NCBI GenBank assembly: GCA_025558095.1
Contig: JAIVFI010000019.1
Span: forward strand, 656,001 to 720,000
Length of the DNA stretch: 64,000 bases
Direction of reading: 5' to 3'
Source: Hyaloraphidium curvatum
Lineage: Eukaryota > Monoblepharomycota > Hyaloraphidiomycetes > Hyaloraphidiales > Hyaloraphidiaceae
The translations under genes were made by a program, and so were the position numbers. Under the pieces are notes generated by a model. That model ran no database searches. It was not told the DNA's origin and saw only the letters and a program-made list of their open reading frames with translations. The first letter of the stretch is position 1; each line of letters begins with the position of its first letter. Of this stretch, positions 1-10,585 are shown piece by piece.

Positions 1-326
1 GCCGCGAGCCTCATGTTCACGATGCGTCCAGGGGGACCACGTCGGTCGTTGATAAAACGCGTCGAGCGATTGTTTGTGCCGTCGCAACGACGCTTTTCGC
101 CGTGCCGTTTCCGGGGTTGGGACGCGCGGGGCGGAGTATCGCCCCGGGCTCCTTCGCCACGGGACGCTCCATGAACAGCGACTCTCCGTGTGCATCCTTG
201 AGCTTCGTCCGGAACCCAGCAGTGGATCAGTCCGACCCACGCTTTGTCCCAGAGACGGGCTCATTCTAGGAGTCTTCAAGGGCTACATGCAACGGACTGA
301 TTCCAGCAGCGTCCCCGATCCTCCGT
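1..326. other. Intergenic, no gene seen
   Basis: Between the window edge and the 3' end of the minus-strand protease. The open frames here are short, Arg/Pro-rich and resemble no family, as expected from random GC-rich DNA. Nothing else is recognised. Confidence 0.5.
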
Positions 327-2598
327 TCACGGCTTCACGGTCAGCTTGGCCGACCCGCCAGACGCCAGCAGCGTGCCGTTCCCGCCGAAGCTAGCCGCAA
401 TGGCCGCGTTCCCGACCCGCATCGTCCGCAGGACCGCGAAGGCCAGCGAGGCCAGCCCGGCGGCATTTGTCCTCGCGCGTCCCACGAGCGTCCCGTTGAC
501 ACGGAAAGATACCTGCGCGTCCGAAACTGGGCGTCCGGTGTTGGTCCGCGCGCCGTCAATCCGTGCCAGCGTCGCACGCAGGTTCACCCTTGCCCCCCTC
601 CTGCCACGCGCCGCCTCGACCCGCAGCGCCGTCCGCGCAGGGCAACCGGCCGTGGGGCACTGCGCCAGCCCGAGGATGTACCTGCTCAGCAGCACCCCGG
701 GCGCGGGGGTCCACCGCGCGCACGAGGCAAACTCCCTGCACGTCTTTGTCCGCGCCTCCCACGAGGCGAACTTGCACCGCGCCGGGCCGAGGGCCTGGCA
801 CCCGTCCTCGCACGCCTTGCGCGACGCCACCGTGCGGACGCGACTGGGGGTACCGCAGCACGTCGTGTTTGCGGCGCAATCGCCGAACCACCTGATCGGG
901 GGCGGGGGCGGCGGAGGCGAGGTGGGGCACCCCCGCGCAACGGGGCAGTCCCCGGGGTCGCGGGCGCCGAGGAAGGCGCGTGGGGAAGCGGTCCAGCGGC
1001 CGTAGGGGCATCGGGAAGCCGAGTAGATGCGGCAGGTGCGGGGGCCGGGGTCGTACCCGACGAGCTGGCAGAACACGTCCCTGCACTTGGTTTCGCACGC
1101 CGCCAGGGTGAGGTTGCGGAACACATCGTCGGGGTGGCCGCAGCAGGTGCGGTTGCGGCCGCAGTCGGCCATGGAGAGGAAGCCCGATGGGGGTGGAGGG
1201 GGTGCGGGGAGTGGGGAAGGGGAGGCGTAGGCGCGGTAGGCGGAGAATTCAGCGACGAGGTTGCGGATCGCGCGCGCGTTGTCGGAGCGGTTGGCAATCC
1301 CAGTGCGTCGGCCCGCAAAGAGTACGTCCGGGTTGGAAAAGTACGGGACGGTGGGGCAGACGCCTCCCGTTTCGCACTCGTAGGCCATCACTGTGCGGAA
1401 CACCCCGGGGACGCGGTACCCGTACGCGTAGGGGAACGCGGCCGCGCTTGCGCCGGGTTTGTCGGCGCCTGCCGTCTCGCGGTCATGCCAGCAACCCATG
1501 TTGTGCCCCATTTCTGGTGAACAAACGGGACGGTCAGAGGGGGGCCGGCAGCAGGCCGCAAAACGCACCGTGAGCCAGGGTTGTATCGGCGATGCAGGTA
1601 ATGCTGATGACCGAGAAGCCCTTGGCCGCATTGCCCGGTGCTCCCGGCACCTCCAGAATGTGGGCGAAGCCGCAGTAGTCTTCGAAGTTGGCGTACAGCG
1701 CGACGAGGTCGGCGCCGTACTGGTCGCGCAGCGCGTGCAGCTCGTCCATCCGCCCGTCGGTGGTGTTGGTGAGGTCTTCCAGGGCGAAATCCGAGGGACC
1801 CTTGATTCCGACGTAGTCTCTCTCGACGTAGGCGGTCCGCGCGACGTGCACGAGGCGCACACGCATGGGGATGCCGCTGTTGCGGTAGGCGTCGTTGGCC
1901 AGCTGCACGTCGTGCCAGGCGACAAAGTCGGGGTTGCGGGAGGGGCCCAGGTATTTCACGGCCGCTGGGGTAAAGGCCAAGAGGACGTCGACGGTGTAGA
2001 TGCCGTCGGGGCCGGGTTCCGCCGCGGGGGCGGGCATCTGCGAAGCGCCGTTCGCGGCTAGGGGCCCATCTGTCGCCCCGTCTGCAGCCAACGGCCCGAC
2101 GGCGACCGAGGGCTGGCTGCCGGGGCCCCTGTGCTGGCCGGTCGTGCCGCACTTTGGCTTTGCCTGCAGGTCGAGCTCGCGCAGCGTGTGCACCCCGCTC
2201 CCATCGGGCATGATGTCGAACGCGGCCCCGCCCGCCACCACCGTGCCGATGATCGATCCCTCTGCGTCCCGTGACAGCGCGACGTAGCCGGCGTCCACGC
2301 CGAGCAGGGAGCCGAACCACGTCTCCCTGCCGTCTTCGCCGCTCCTCCGGTCGAGCACGGCGGTGAAGTTGGCGCCGGAAAACAGCGGCAGCGCGATGCG
2401 CGGCGGACCGTCGCCGCGGAGCAGCGACGCGTCGGCGGCCACGCGGCGGATGCGGCGGGCGCGGGCGTCGGGGCGCGGCGGTTCGTCGGCGGGCGGGAGC
2501 TCCGAGAAGAGGGACCGCGGGGCAGCCGCGGCGCACGGAAGCAGCACGCACGCGAGCAGAAGAAGGGTACAGACGCGGAAGGCGGCCGTTCGCGACAT
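327..2598 (-). CDS. Secreted reprolysin-like (metzincin) zinc metalloprotease
   Basis: Predicted secreted endopeptidase of 738 aa in two exons, 2598-1569 and 1513-327, with a 55-bp intron (donor GTGCGT, acceptor CCAG). Splicing creates the zinc site: exon 1 ends in the codon for His plus one base, exon 2 supplies the rest, giving HEMGHNMGCWHD (residues about 343-354), which fits HExxHxxGxxHD of M12-type metzincins. A Met-turn candidate (VMAYEC) follows. The N-terminus is a signal peptide (MSRTAAFRVCTLLLLACVLL) followed by a propeptide-like stretch with RARRIRR, a possible processing site. After the catalytic domain come two Cys-rich PAN/apple-like repeats (each with a CC pair, about 65 aa), separated by poly-Pro linkers, then a C-terminal Ig-like domain. 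Substrate unknown. The start is the Met that opens the signal peptide; upstream in-frame Mets lack one. Confidence 0.85.
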
Positions 2599-3413
2599 TT
2601 TCGAGGCAGGAGTCCTGGGAACGGGAACGCCTGTGGGGGACGTCTGCGCCTCACTCTTGCTTCCAGCCAGGCCCCATCGACGCCCCGTACGGGTCCGGCT
2701 CGCCCGGCTCGGTGGAGTCCGAGCAGGGATGCCACCTCGAAGAAGCAGCTCGCATGCTTGGACACGAGTCTCGCGCATGTGGGTCGTGGTTGGGCAAGAT
2801 CGCTGTAGCACAGCCCGCGCCCATTTCGATTGAGCCTCCGACTGCCTTTGGAGGTTCCTGCCCCAAATCGACCGGTGACACCTTGCAGTAAGCCAGAGGG
2901 CGAAATGGCTCTGAACAATCTTCTGCAGATTGCGGCCTCTCGCGGCTGCAGCAACAGGAGGAACGAGAGTTCGTACGGAGTTCGAGGAGGCATAACTTGA
3001 CATCCACGACCGCCGACCCCGAACCTGCAGCGTGAAAGCATTGTTTCGTCTTGATCGTACCTCAGATTTGGCCAGAGATAGCAGTTGGTTCCGGCAAGGC
3101 GAGATCGGGCGATCGTCCCTTGCCACCCGCGCAGCGCGCCTCGCCGCCGCCCGCGCATCTCCGCTGGCCAACGCCATAGGCGTCGGCGCCCGTCTCCCCC
3201 GACTGTACACGCCAAAGGGCGGCACTACCCCCGCTCCTGCCCAATTTCCCGCTGGGCTTCTGAGGCCGTCCTCCGCCCGCGCCGCGCTATCTGCACGCCG
3301 CCACACTTGCTTCCGTTCCGCGGCGCCCCCGAGTGCCGCCCACCCGCCGCCTCCGCCCCGCCTCCGCCGCCCTCCTCCACCGCGGTTGTTCCTTCTCCCG
3401 CTCCGGAAAAGCC
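2599..3413. promoter_or_regulatory. Divergent intergenic region (putative bidirectional promoter)
   Basis: About 0.8 kb between the start of the minus-strand protease and the start of the plus-strand dioxygenase. Because both genes diverge from it, both promoters probably lie here. I see no convincing TATA box; the 3340-3410 stretch is C-rich and precedes the dioxygenase ATG. Confidence 0.35.
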
Positions 3414-4528
3414 ATGGCCGCCCACCGCACGCTCACCACGCTGCCCAACACCGCCACCGTCGCCGAGGCCGTCGCCGTCGTCGAGCGCGAGGGCGGCGTG
3501 ATCATCCGCGACATGTTCGACGCCGAGACCATCGACGGGCTCGCGCGCGACATCGGCCCGATCCTCGATACGGTCAGGGCCGGGTACAAGGAGGACAGCG
3601 GGTTCACGGGCACGCACACCAAGCGCACGGGCGCGCTGTTCGCAAAGTCGAGCCACATGCCCAAGGTCGCGCTGCACCCGCTGTACCACGGCGTCGCGAA
3701 GCACTTCCTCCGCAGGCCCGTTGAAGCCTGGTGGGCAACGTCGCTCTGGCCTGCCAATCTGCTCCTGACACCGCCTGGTGGTCCAGGCTGGGCGAGGACC
3801 GCATCCAAATTGTCCCCGACATGCAGGTCGGCTTCACCCAGGCCATCCGCATCGAGCCTGGCCAGGGCGCGCAGCCGCTGCACCGCGATGACATGTCGTT
3901 CCTGTGGCGGCACCCGCAGTACGGCCGCGAAGGGCGCGTGCAAATCATGGTTGCCGTGAGCGAGTTCACGGCCGAGAACGGAGGAACCCTGGTCATCCCG
4001 GGGAGCAACCACTGGGACGACCAGCGCAAGCCGGAGAGGAGCGAGGCGGTGTCGACCATCATGCCCAAGGGCTCGGGTGAGTCCAACCATGCGACCGGTG
4101 CCGTTCGCGGGATGCTCAATCCTCCCTCCTCCACAGGGATGATCTTCATCGGCTCTACGTACCACGCCGGCGGCCAGAACAACACCGAAAAGGCCCGCTT
4201 CGGCCTCTCGATGTCCTGGGACCTCTCCAACCTGCGCTCCGAGGAGAACCACTTTGTCTCGACCCCGCTGTCGGTCGTGAAGCAGCTTCCCCCCGAGATC
4301 CAGCGCGGGCTGGGGTGGTCGTTCGGGGAGAACTACATGGGATGGTGGGTCCCTGCTCCTCGGTGTTGCTGCGGCCGAAAGCTGACCGGCATCCGTCCCG
4401 CGCGAAGGGTCATTATCGACGGGCAGATGAGCGACCCGAACGAGCTGCTGCACCGGGAGGACTACAAGACGGTGGACCAGGGGGTACCCGGCGATACTCT
4501 GCCCTTGCTCGCAAAGTCGAAGCTGTGA
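3414..4528 (+). CDS. Phytanoyl-CoA dioxygenase (PhyH) family oxygenase
   Basis: Fe(II)/2-oxoglutarate-dependent oxygenase of 311 aa. Model: exons 3414-3730, 3787-4076, 4137-4344 and 4408-4528, which sum to an intact frame. The iron-binding HxD is His138-Arg-Asp140 in PLHRDD, and the distal His is in STYHAGGQN. The second and third introns (60 and 63 bp) are multiples of three without stops, so the frame also reads through them. Removing them restores the family's continuous MPxGSxxxFxGSxxHxGG stretch and a plausible MGW-VIIDGQ C-terminal join. The first junction (3730/3787) is the least certain. Substrate cannot be inferred; members hydroxylate varied lipids and metabolites. Confidence 0.82.
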
Positions 4529-4747
4529 TGCGTGCCATGCGGCGAGAGAGGGATCTGTGGCCAAATGCTGGAAATGTAATGCTTTTGGAACGAGATGTAC
4601 TCATTGGATGCCTGCCTCGATCCATTCCGTTCGTCGACTCTTGGCGGCCGATTCGAGTCGAATCGGTGGAGGCGGGGTGGCAAAGCGGGAGACAGCTCAG
4701 GCTCCGCCCTTCACTCTCCGTCGCGCGCTCCGGGCCCCTCAAAAACC

Positions 4748-6087
4748 ATGGCCGCGCAGTCCAAGCCCGAGAACGAAGGCGCGGCGGCCGGCGCCGCCGC
4801 GAAGCCGCGGTCCAAGCCGCCGTGGTGGATCATCTTCGTGGACTGGCCCGACGCAATCGCCATGCTCGGTTTCCTCGGGGCCCTGATCGCCTTCAACAAG
4901 TCCGATTTCGCCCGGCGCTTCTACGCCGACCTCGCCAAGCGGTTCCCGGACAAGCTCGAGCGGGCACGCCACATGCTCGACATCAACGGGAGCGTCCAGC
5001 TCTACACCTTCTGGACCCTGGCCGCGCTCTACGCCGTCCTCGACCTGCTCAAGTGGCCCAAGTTCCTCTACCAGTTCCGGATCCAGAAGGGCGACCCGCC
5101 CAAGGCTTCGTGGTACCTCAAGGTCGCCGTGTGGAACTTCGCCGCCCAGAGCCTGGTCATGGGGCCCTTTGCCAACCACGTGCTCGAGCCACTGTGGTGG
5201 AAACGCGGCGGGGCCGAAAGGGCACTGAAGATTCCGTCGGTGGGGAGGATGGTCAAGGAGTGGTTCATCTGCGAGGCCTGGGTGCAGTTCTGGCTGTGGG
5301 TCCCCTCGAGGAAGGCGGTCCGCGAATCGAGCTGACTTGCCGAGGACAGGTACACCTCGCACCGCATCATGCACCTGCCCTGGCTCTACAAGTGGACCCA
5401 CAAGGTGCGTCCCGCCCCAGCTTTGCTCTCCGCCCGACGATCTCACGGATCGGGACCGCTTTAGCGCCACCACTACCACACCAACCCCATGGTCATCGCC
5501 AACTTCTACGGCACCCCGTTCGAGTACATCTTCCAGAACACCCTGGCGACCGCCGCCGAGTTCCTGCTGCCCATCCACCCGAGCACCATGTGGTTCTTTG
5601 GCGCGTACCACAACTGGGAGACCGCGACCTCGCACTCTGGTGGGTTGCGTGTCGTCCCCGTGCTCAGTTGCGATTGATTGCAAAGGCCAATGTCTGCATC
5701 CCACAGGCTACGCGATCCCCTTCGCCACCAACGCGCTGCAGCACAACTACCACCACAGGATGTTCGAGGGCCTGTACGGGCTCCACAGCGGGTGGGTGTT
5801 GCCTTGGTGCCGCCGCACGGGCCCCTCTGACGCCCACTGTGCGCAGCATGCCGATCATGGACATGATCTTCGGCACCGCGGACGAATACTTCCAGTGGCG
5901 CTGGGAGTGGCTCAAGACGCACCACTGGTGGGCTCGAAGGGGGTCTGCTGCCTCTCCTGCGGCTGCTGACCCGTCGCCTTCGGCTCACAGGCTGTGGAAC
6001 ACCCGGCTCGACGGTGTCAAGGACGAGGAGGCGGAAAAGGTGCTCAACATCGAGGGCGTGGACAGGGACGGGGTGCCTCTGATCTGA
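4748..6087 (+). CDS. ERG25/sterol C-4 methyl oxidase-like membrane hydroxylase, copy 1
   Basis: Fatty-acid hydroxylase superfamily di-iron enzyme, probably in the ER membrane, 346 aa. Exons: 4748-5295, 5350-5404, 5465-5639, 5707-5791, 5847-5927 and 5991-6087, which sum exactly to frame. The His boxes appear only after splicing: HRIMH (HX3H), HKRHHHYH (HX2HH type) and HNYHH, plus the HSGYAIPF stretch typical of sterol C-4 methyl oxidases. A hydrophobic segment (AMLGFLGALIAF) follows a short Lys/Pro-rich N-terminus. The substrate is inferred to be a sterol or fatty acid. It forms a tandem pair with the gene at 6460-7740. Copy 1 has a 54-bp intron (5296-5349) that copy 2 lacks, and three extra residues near the N-terminus. 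Confidence 0.86.
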
Positions 6088-6459
6088 GCCAGGGCGGCGG
6101 CGGACTGAGCGGGCCAGGTTTTGGGCCAAGGAAGTGCCGGCCCGGGTACCGAGCATATATCGGAAATTGCTTGCATCATCCCCGGGGACAGTAGTGATCA
6201 TTGTGTACCCACGTGCCATTCTGGAGTGGTGTTCATCGTTTTCGGGGGGGAAGGAGTCGGCAGGCTTCCTCCCCATCCATCATGGCGCCCCGTGGTTTCC
6301 TTTGGGTCGCTCCTTCTGCTGGGCTAGTTTGATGGCCGACGTTCGCAGCGCCGGAATGGGAGCTGAGGGTGACGGGGGGTGGTGGGGCGGCGAGCTGGGA
6401 GACAGGCGATTGGCCCACCTGCGCGTCCACTCGTCGTGCCCCAAGCCCCGCCCGAAACC

Positions 6460-7740
6460 ATGGCCGCGCAGTCCAAACCGGAAAACGAAGGCGGCGCCGC
6501 CGCGAAGCCGCGGTCCAAGCCGCCGTGGTGGATCATTTTCGTGGACTGGCCCGACGCCGTCGCCATGCTCGCCTTCCTCGGGGCCCTGATCGCCTTCAAC
6601 AAGTCCGACTTTGCCCGGCGCTTCTACGCCGACCTCGCCAAGCGGTTCCCCGACAAGCTCGAGCGGGCGCGCCACATGCTCGACATCAGCGGCAGCGTGC
6701 AGCTATACACCTTCTGGACACTTGCCGCGCTCTACGCCGTGCTGGACCTCACCAAATGGCCCAAGTTCCTCTATCGGTTCCGGATCCAGAAAGGGGACCC
6801 GCCCAAGGCGTCGTGGTACCTCAAGGTCGCCGTGTACAACTTCGCCGCCCAGAGCCTGGTCATGGGGCCGTTCGCGAGCAAGGTCCTGGAACCCATTTGG
6901 TGGAAACGCGGCGGGGCCCAGCACGCGACGAGGATCCCGTCGGTGGGAAGGACGGTCAAGGAGTGGTTCATCTGCGAGGCCTGGGTGCAGTTCTGGCTCT
7001 ACACGAGCCACCGCATCATGCACCTCCCCTGGCTCTACAAGTGGACCCACAAGGTGATACTTCTGGTCAGTTCGACGTCTGGTAGCCGACCACTCGGTCC
7101 CAGTTCCACCACTACCACACCAACCCCATGGTCATCGCCAATTTCTATGGCACCCCGTTCGAGTCGATCTTCCAAAACACCCTGGCGGGCCTCGCCCAGT
7201 ACCTCCTCCCCATCCACCCGAGCACCATGTGGTTTTTCAACGCCTACCACGATTGGGAAACCGCGACGTCTCACTCGGGTTGGTTCCCGCGCCGCTGCCG
7301 AACTGGTTGTGATAAGAGCGATCACACGCAATCCGCAGGCTACGCGATCCCCTTCGCCACCAACGCGCTGCAGCACAACTACCACCACAGGATGTTCGAG
7401 GGCCTGTACGGGCTCCACAGCGGGTGGGTGTTGCCTTGCTGCCGCCGCACGGGCCCCTCTGACGCCCACTGTGCGCAGCATGCCGATCATGGACATGATC
7501 TTCGGCACCGCGGACGAATACTTCCAGTGGCGCTGGGAGTGGCTCAAGACGCACCACTGGTGGGCTCGAAGGGGGTCTGCTGCCTCTCCTGCGGCTGCTG
7601 ACCCGTCGCCTTCGGCTCACAGGCTGTGGAACACCCGACTGGACGGGGTCAAGGACGAGGAGGCGGAGAAGGTGCTCAACATCGAGGGCGTGGACAGGGA
7701 CGGGGCGCCGCTGATCGGGGGACGGGCCGAGGCAGCGTGA
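6460..7740 (+). CDS. ERG25/sterol C-4 methyl oxidase-like membrane hydroxylase, copy 2
   Basis: Tandem paralog of the gene at 4748-6087, 350 aa. Exons: 6460-7053, 7104-7278, 7339-7423, 7479-7559 and 7623-7740, in frame throughout. The same His boxes are present (HRIMH, HKFHHHYH, HNYHH), so it should be catalytically competent. The first exon encodes uninterrupted what copy 1 splits with an intron. From the last His box to the final exon the two copies are almost identical at DNA level, introns included, whereas the two preceding introns are unrelated; this suggests gene conversion. The C-terminus is four residues longer than in copy 1. Confidence 0.86.
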   Translation: MAAQSKPENEGGAAAKPRSKPPWWIIFVDWPDAVAMLAFLGALIAFNKSDFARRFYADLAKRFPDKLERARHMLDISGSVQLYTFWTLAALYAVLDLTKWPKFLYRFRIQKGDPPKASWYLKVAVYNFAAQSLVMGPFASKVLEPIWWKRGGAQHATRIPSVGRTVKEWFICEAWVQFWLYTSHRIMHLPWLYKWTHKVILLVSSTSGSRPLGPSSTTTTPTPWSSPISMAPRSSRSSKTPWRASPSTSSPSTRAPCGFSTPTTIGKPRRLTRVGSRAAAELVVIRAITRNPQATRSPSPPTRCSTTTTTGCSRACTGSTAGGCCLAAAARAPLTPTVRSMPIMDMIFGTADEYFQWRWEWLKTHHWWARRGSAASPAAADPSPSAHRLWNTRLDGVKDEEAEKVLNIEGVDRDGAPLIGGRAEAA

Positions 7741-7955
7741 GCTCGTGCGGGGTGGGGTTTGGATCGTGGGGCCGGGGAGGGTCCGACAAGAGTATGGCGC
7801 TAGATGTCTGAAGTGTTTGCATTAGTGGTAGCAGCCAACAGAGTCGGGTTGCTGACAGACGGGCGGGTACAAGTCCAAAGCGGCGCGGTCACCTGCACGC
7901 TGCATACTCAGCGAAATCTTGCTTCGGTGCATGTCAATCCAAGTCAGCTCTCTTG

Positions 7956-8909
7956 CTAGCCATCTACACCGGGCCAATGCACGCCCCCGCCCCCGTCGTC
8001 CTCGCCCTGGAGCCACCCCGCCACCCAGGACCTCTTGGACTCTGGCATCTTGCTGCCGTCTGTAGGTGGCACGCTGATACTCCGCAGGTTAGAGTCTCTT
8101 CGCTCGGTCCGTGGGGGTTTGTGGATTATGTAGCTGGTGCTGGGTCGGAGGAAGTCTGTTCTTTCCCTCCACGCCTCTGCTCCGACGTCCCAAGCGGATC
8201 CCGGCTGTGTTTCGGAGTCGCAGGCGGGGGTTGGACCGTCCCCCAGCTCACGCGCTCGTCCAGCCTGCGAAGACAGTAGAGCGTTACGGAGGTATTCGAC
8301 GTGCCAAGGAACCGAGAGCCGTGCCGTCGAGGCAAATGACGGAGGCGCGGCCGCGAGCGGCGGGAATGTCCGGTGCCCGTCGAGCAGGGGCTGTCCCACG
8401 GAACGGTGGGCAAGCGACGTTGACGATGGGGAGAGTATGTCCCCGGTGCTGCGGGAGAACCGGCGGCCGACAAGCCTGGGACGCGGCGCCGACGGGTCGA
8501 AAACGTGTGCAGCCAGCCGCCGCGCCCCAGGCCCGTCCAGGGACTCAGTGCCCGAGCCGTCCGACTCGTCCGACTCGCTTTCGTCTTCGCTGTCCAGATT
8601 CCGGTACCCGGGGCCGATGGCCATGGTGCGGCTGGAACCGGAAAGGACGAACGGGGCTGCCCTTGCTGCGGGGTCCGCGGGTGGCGGAGCCCGCGCCCAG
8701 TCGGCGGCCACAAAATCAAGCGGAATCGCCGCCGCCGACCGCGAGCGGGATATCGGGAGCAGCGGGGCGGGGGCGGGACCCGGTGCGGTGCCCGCCGCAC
8801 CCCTCTCCCGCCGGCCGTCCGCCGACAGCGGCGACAGGGGCACGAGCGCCTGGACGAACTTCTCGTCGCGGGGCCACAGCGAGTCCGGGGCCGACGACGC
8901 GCGCCGCAT
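7956..8909 (-). CDS. RRxSxP low-complexity protein, paralog 1
   Basis: Unrecognised protein, 317 aa if it starts at the Met at 8909; an in-frame Met at 9008 would make it 350 aa. Near the N-terminus it has RRASSAPDSLWPRDEKFVQA followed by LVP, which matches paralogs 2 and 3 downstream in this cluster (RRxS-P, W-x-RD, FVxxLxP). The rest is Ser/Pro/Arg-rich with an acidic Ser/Asp/Glu tract (DSEDESESDESD) and no known domain. RRxS is a basophilic-kinase and 14-3-3-type context, so the shared motif may be a phospho-regulated docking site (inference). No intron was identified, but one cannot be excluded. Confidence 0.55.
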   Translation of the reverse strand: MRRASSAPDSLWPRDEKFVQALVPLSPLSADGRRERGAAGTAPGPAPAPLLPISRSRSAAAIPLDFVAADWARAPPPADPAARAAPFVLSGSSRTMAIGPGYRNLDSEDESESDESDGSGTESLDGPGARRLAAHVFDPSAPRPRLVGRRFSRSTGDILSPSSTSLAHRSVGQPLLDGHRTFPPLAAAPPSFASTARLSVPWHVEYLRNALLSSQAGRARELGDGPTPACDSETQPGSAWDVGAEAWRERTDFLRPSTSYIIHKPPRTERRDSNLRSISVPPTDGSKMPESKRSWVAGWLQGEDDGGGGVHWPGVDG

Positions 8910-9748
8910 CGCGATCCGTGCCGTCGTCCTCGATCCTTCGGTTCTGAGTGGTGCGGCAGGTCGGTCCAGTCCCCGTGTTTCGGGCGGGATTTCTTCAGGG
9001 CAACGCATGCCGCCTCGCTCCTCTGCTCATGCATGCCAAATGCACCATCCGCTGGGGGCAATCCATGAACAATGTGTGCTCCACGCACGGCATCTATCCA
9101 TGCGCCGCAAGGTTGTCGGGGGGAGCGGGCGGTTCTTTGGGCGGATTTTCCTGTTCTCTGTCAGATAACGGAAATAGGATGAAGGACTGGACGGGACACG
9201 TATAAAAAGGAATACGAACTGGCCACTCCACATCTCCGTTGGGGAACTGGCGACTAATTGGTTTGGCAGCTTGCTCGCGCAAGAAAAACCGCCTTTTGCC
9301 ACCAGGGCCCAACGTCTGCCGAAGCAACTACATATCCGCATGGAGCTCTCGCGCGACAGTCGGACCGCCTCGGAGACGGGTTACTGAGGCGATGGAAGGC
9401 GGTCCGTGTCGAGTCCATGCAAAGGAATGCGAACGGCGGATCTTCCCCTGTCGGCATTCTTGGCCGGTTGCGGCGGGGCGCGTGTCGTGTTCTGTTCCTT
9501 ATTGAAGTCAAAGACTCTTGCAGCTCCGCAATGCGAACCCCATCCGCCCCCAGCGCAGCGGAAGTTCTCGTTTCGAGCCGAGCGTTGGGATTGGATAACG
9601 CGCCGGCTGGTCCGGAACCAATCCACGGTTCGAAGACACGATCAGCTAGCCGGGAAACCGCCCGTTTGCCCCGGCTCTAAGCGGTCGTCCGACGAGGAGA
9701 TCGGAGCCACCTCAGCGCCGGCCAGGAAGCGCAGCCATCTGTCTGCCC
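8910..9748. other. Spacer between RRxSxP paralogs 1 and 2
   Basis: About 0.84 kb without a supportable gene. It should contain the promoter and 5' UTR of paralog 1. A TATAAAAA motif on the plus strand at about 9202-9209 faces away from paralog 1 and has no recognisable gene behind it. Confidence 0.35.
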
Positions 9749-10585
9749 CTACACAGCGGGCTCCGAGTGCCGGCGCAGGTGGGGCCCGGGGGCGGGAGAG
9801 GCAAGGGAATGGTGCAATGCAGTTGCTTGTCCGGCAGTGCACAGGTGCGATCCGCGGTCGATATCTGCTGGGAGGGATGCGTAGATCACGGGAGGACCGG
9901 ATCTGCCCGGAGGGGAGGGAACGTCCGAGTCGGGTGAGGAGTCGTCGTCCCTGTGCTCTTGCTCCGGGTGCGTGCGAAGTGGGATGATGAGCACGCGGGG
10001 CGAGGGCTCGGAACGGCGTCTCGGTGGGGAGGGCGGGTCGTGCCGGTGGCCGTGTTGATGGTGGTGCTTCGGGGCCGAAGGAGGGGCGTCAGGCCTCTCC
10101 AGGTATATCGGCTGGTCATGGAGTGGTTCAGGATCACGTGGCGTCCGGTAAAAAGCCTGCATGGACGCGGCGACCGCACAGGGCGGCGGCCCCGGTGGCA
10201 GGTCCTGCCCGTGCCCGGCCCCGCCGTGGTGGCCGTGCCGCCCCGGGTGCTTTTCGGAATCAGACGTGCGGTGCGGTGATGCGCCTGGCACGGCGGCGCC
10301 GGCCGCGTCCGGCGGCAGAGGGAGTCCGGCCACGTGAATCCCCGCCGGTGACCCCGCCGGCGCCCGAACCGCCGCCCCGCCCCCCGCCGCGTCCTCTGGT
10401 GCGATCTCCGCGTCACCCAGCGCGGCCAAGGATTCTTCGACCGGCGCCGGGCCCCGTTTGCTGTCCTCTCCTCCCTGCCGCGGCACGAGCTCCCTGACCC
10501 AGGCAGCGTCCCTCAGTCTTGACCACGCCCCTGGATCCGACGCCCGCCTCGTCCCGGGCCCCGGCGGCGCCAGAAGATTGTCCAT
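9749..10585 (-). CDS. RRxSxP low-complexity protein, paralog 2
   Basis: Unrecognised protein of 278 aa. Residues about 13-36 hold the family motif (TRRASDPGAW, then RDAAWVRELVPR). The remainder is Pro/His/Arg-rich, with a His/Pro-rich middle section and further RR-x-S-E-P motifs, one of them the very C-terminus (RRHSEPAV). The start at 10585 puts the motif close to the N-terminus, as in paralog 3. It lies in the same orientation as its neighbours, with about 0.65-0.85 kb spacing, consistent with tandem duplication. Function unknown. Confidence 0.55.
   Translation of the reverse strand: MDNLLAPPGPGTRRASDPGAWSRLRDAAWVRELVPRQGGEDSKRGPAPVEESLAALGDAEIAPEDAAGGGAAVRAPAGSPAGIHVAGLPLPPDAAGAAVPGASPHRTSDSEKHPGRHGHHGGAGHGQDLPPGPPPCAVAASMQAFYRTPRDPEPLHDQPIYLERPDAPPSAPKHHHQHGHRHDPPSPPRRRSEPSPRVLIIPLRTHPEQEHRDDDSSPDSDVPSPPGRSGPPVIYASLPADIDRGSHLCTAGQATALHHSLASPAPGPHLRRHSEPAV

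Noticed and set aside
4648-4668. Near-perfect palindrome around CCGATTCGAGTCGAATCGG
   Set aside because: Lies between the dioxygenase and the sterol oxidase; could be an operator or terminator, but nothing else supports a role and it occurs once.
4315-6087. One continuous plus-strand frame of 590 codons spanning the dioxygenase end and sterol oxidase copy 1
   Set aside because: It is in the wrong frame for both genes for most of its length; only spliced models give His boxes and family motifs.
9202-9209. TATAAAAA motif as a promoter
   Set aside because: No gene in the right orientation starts within a reasonable distance, so it is noted only in the spacer entry.
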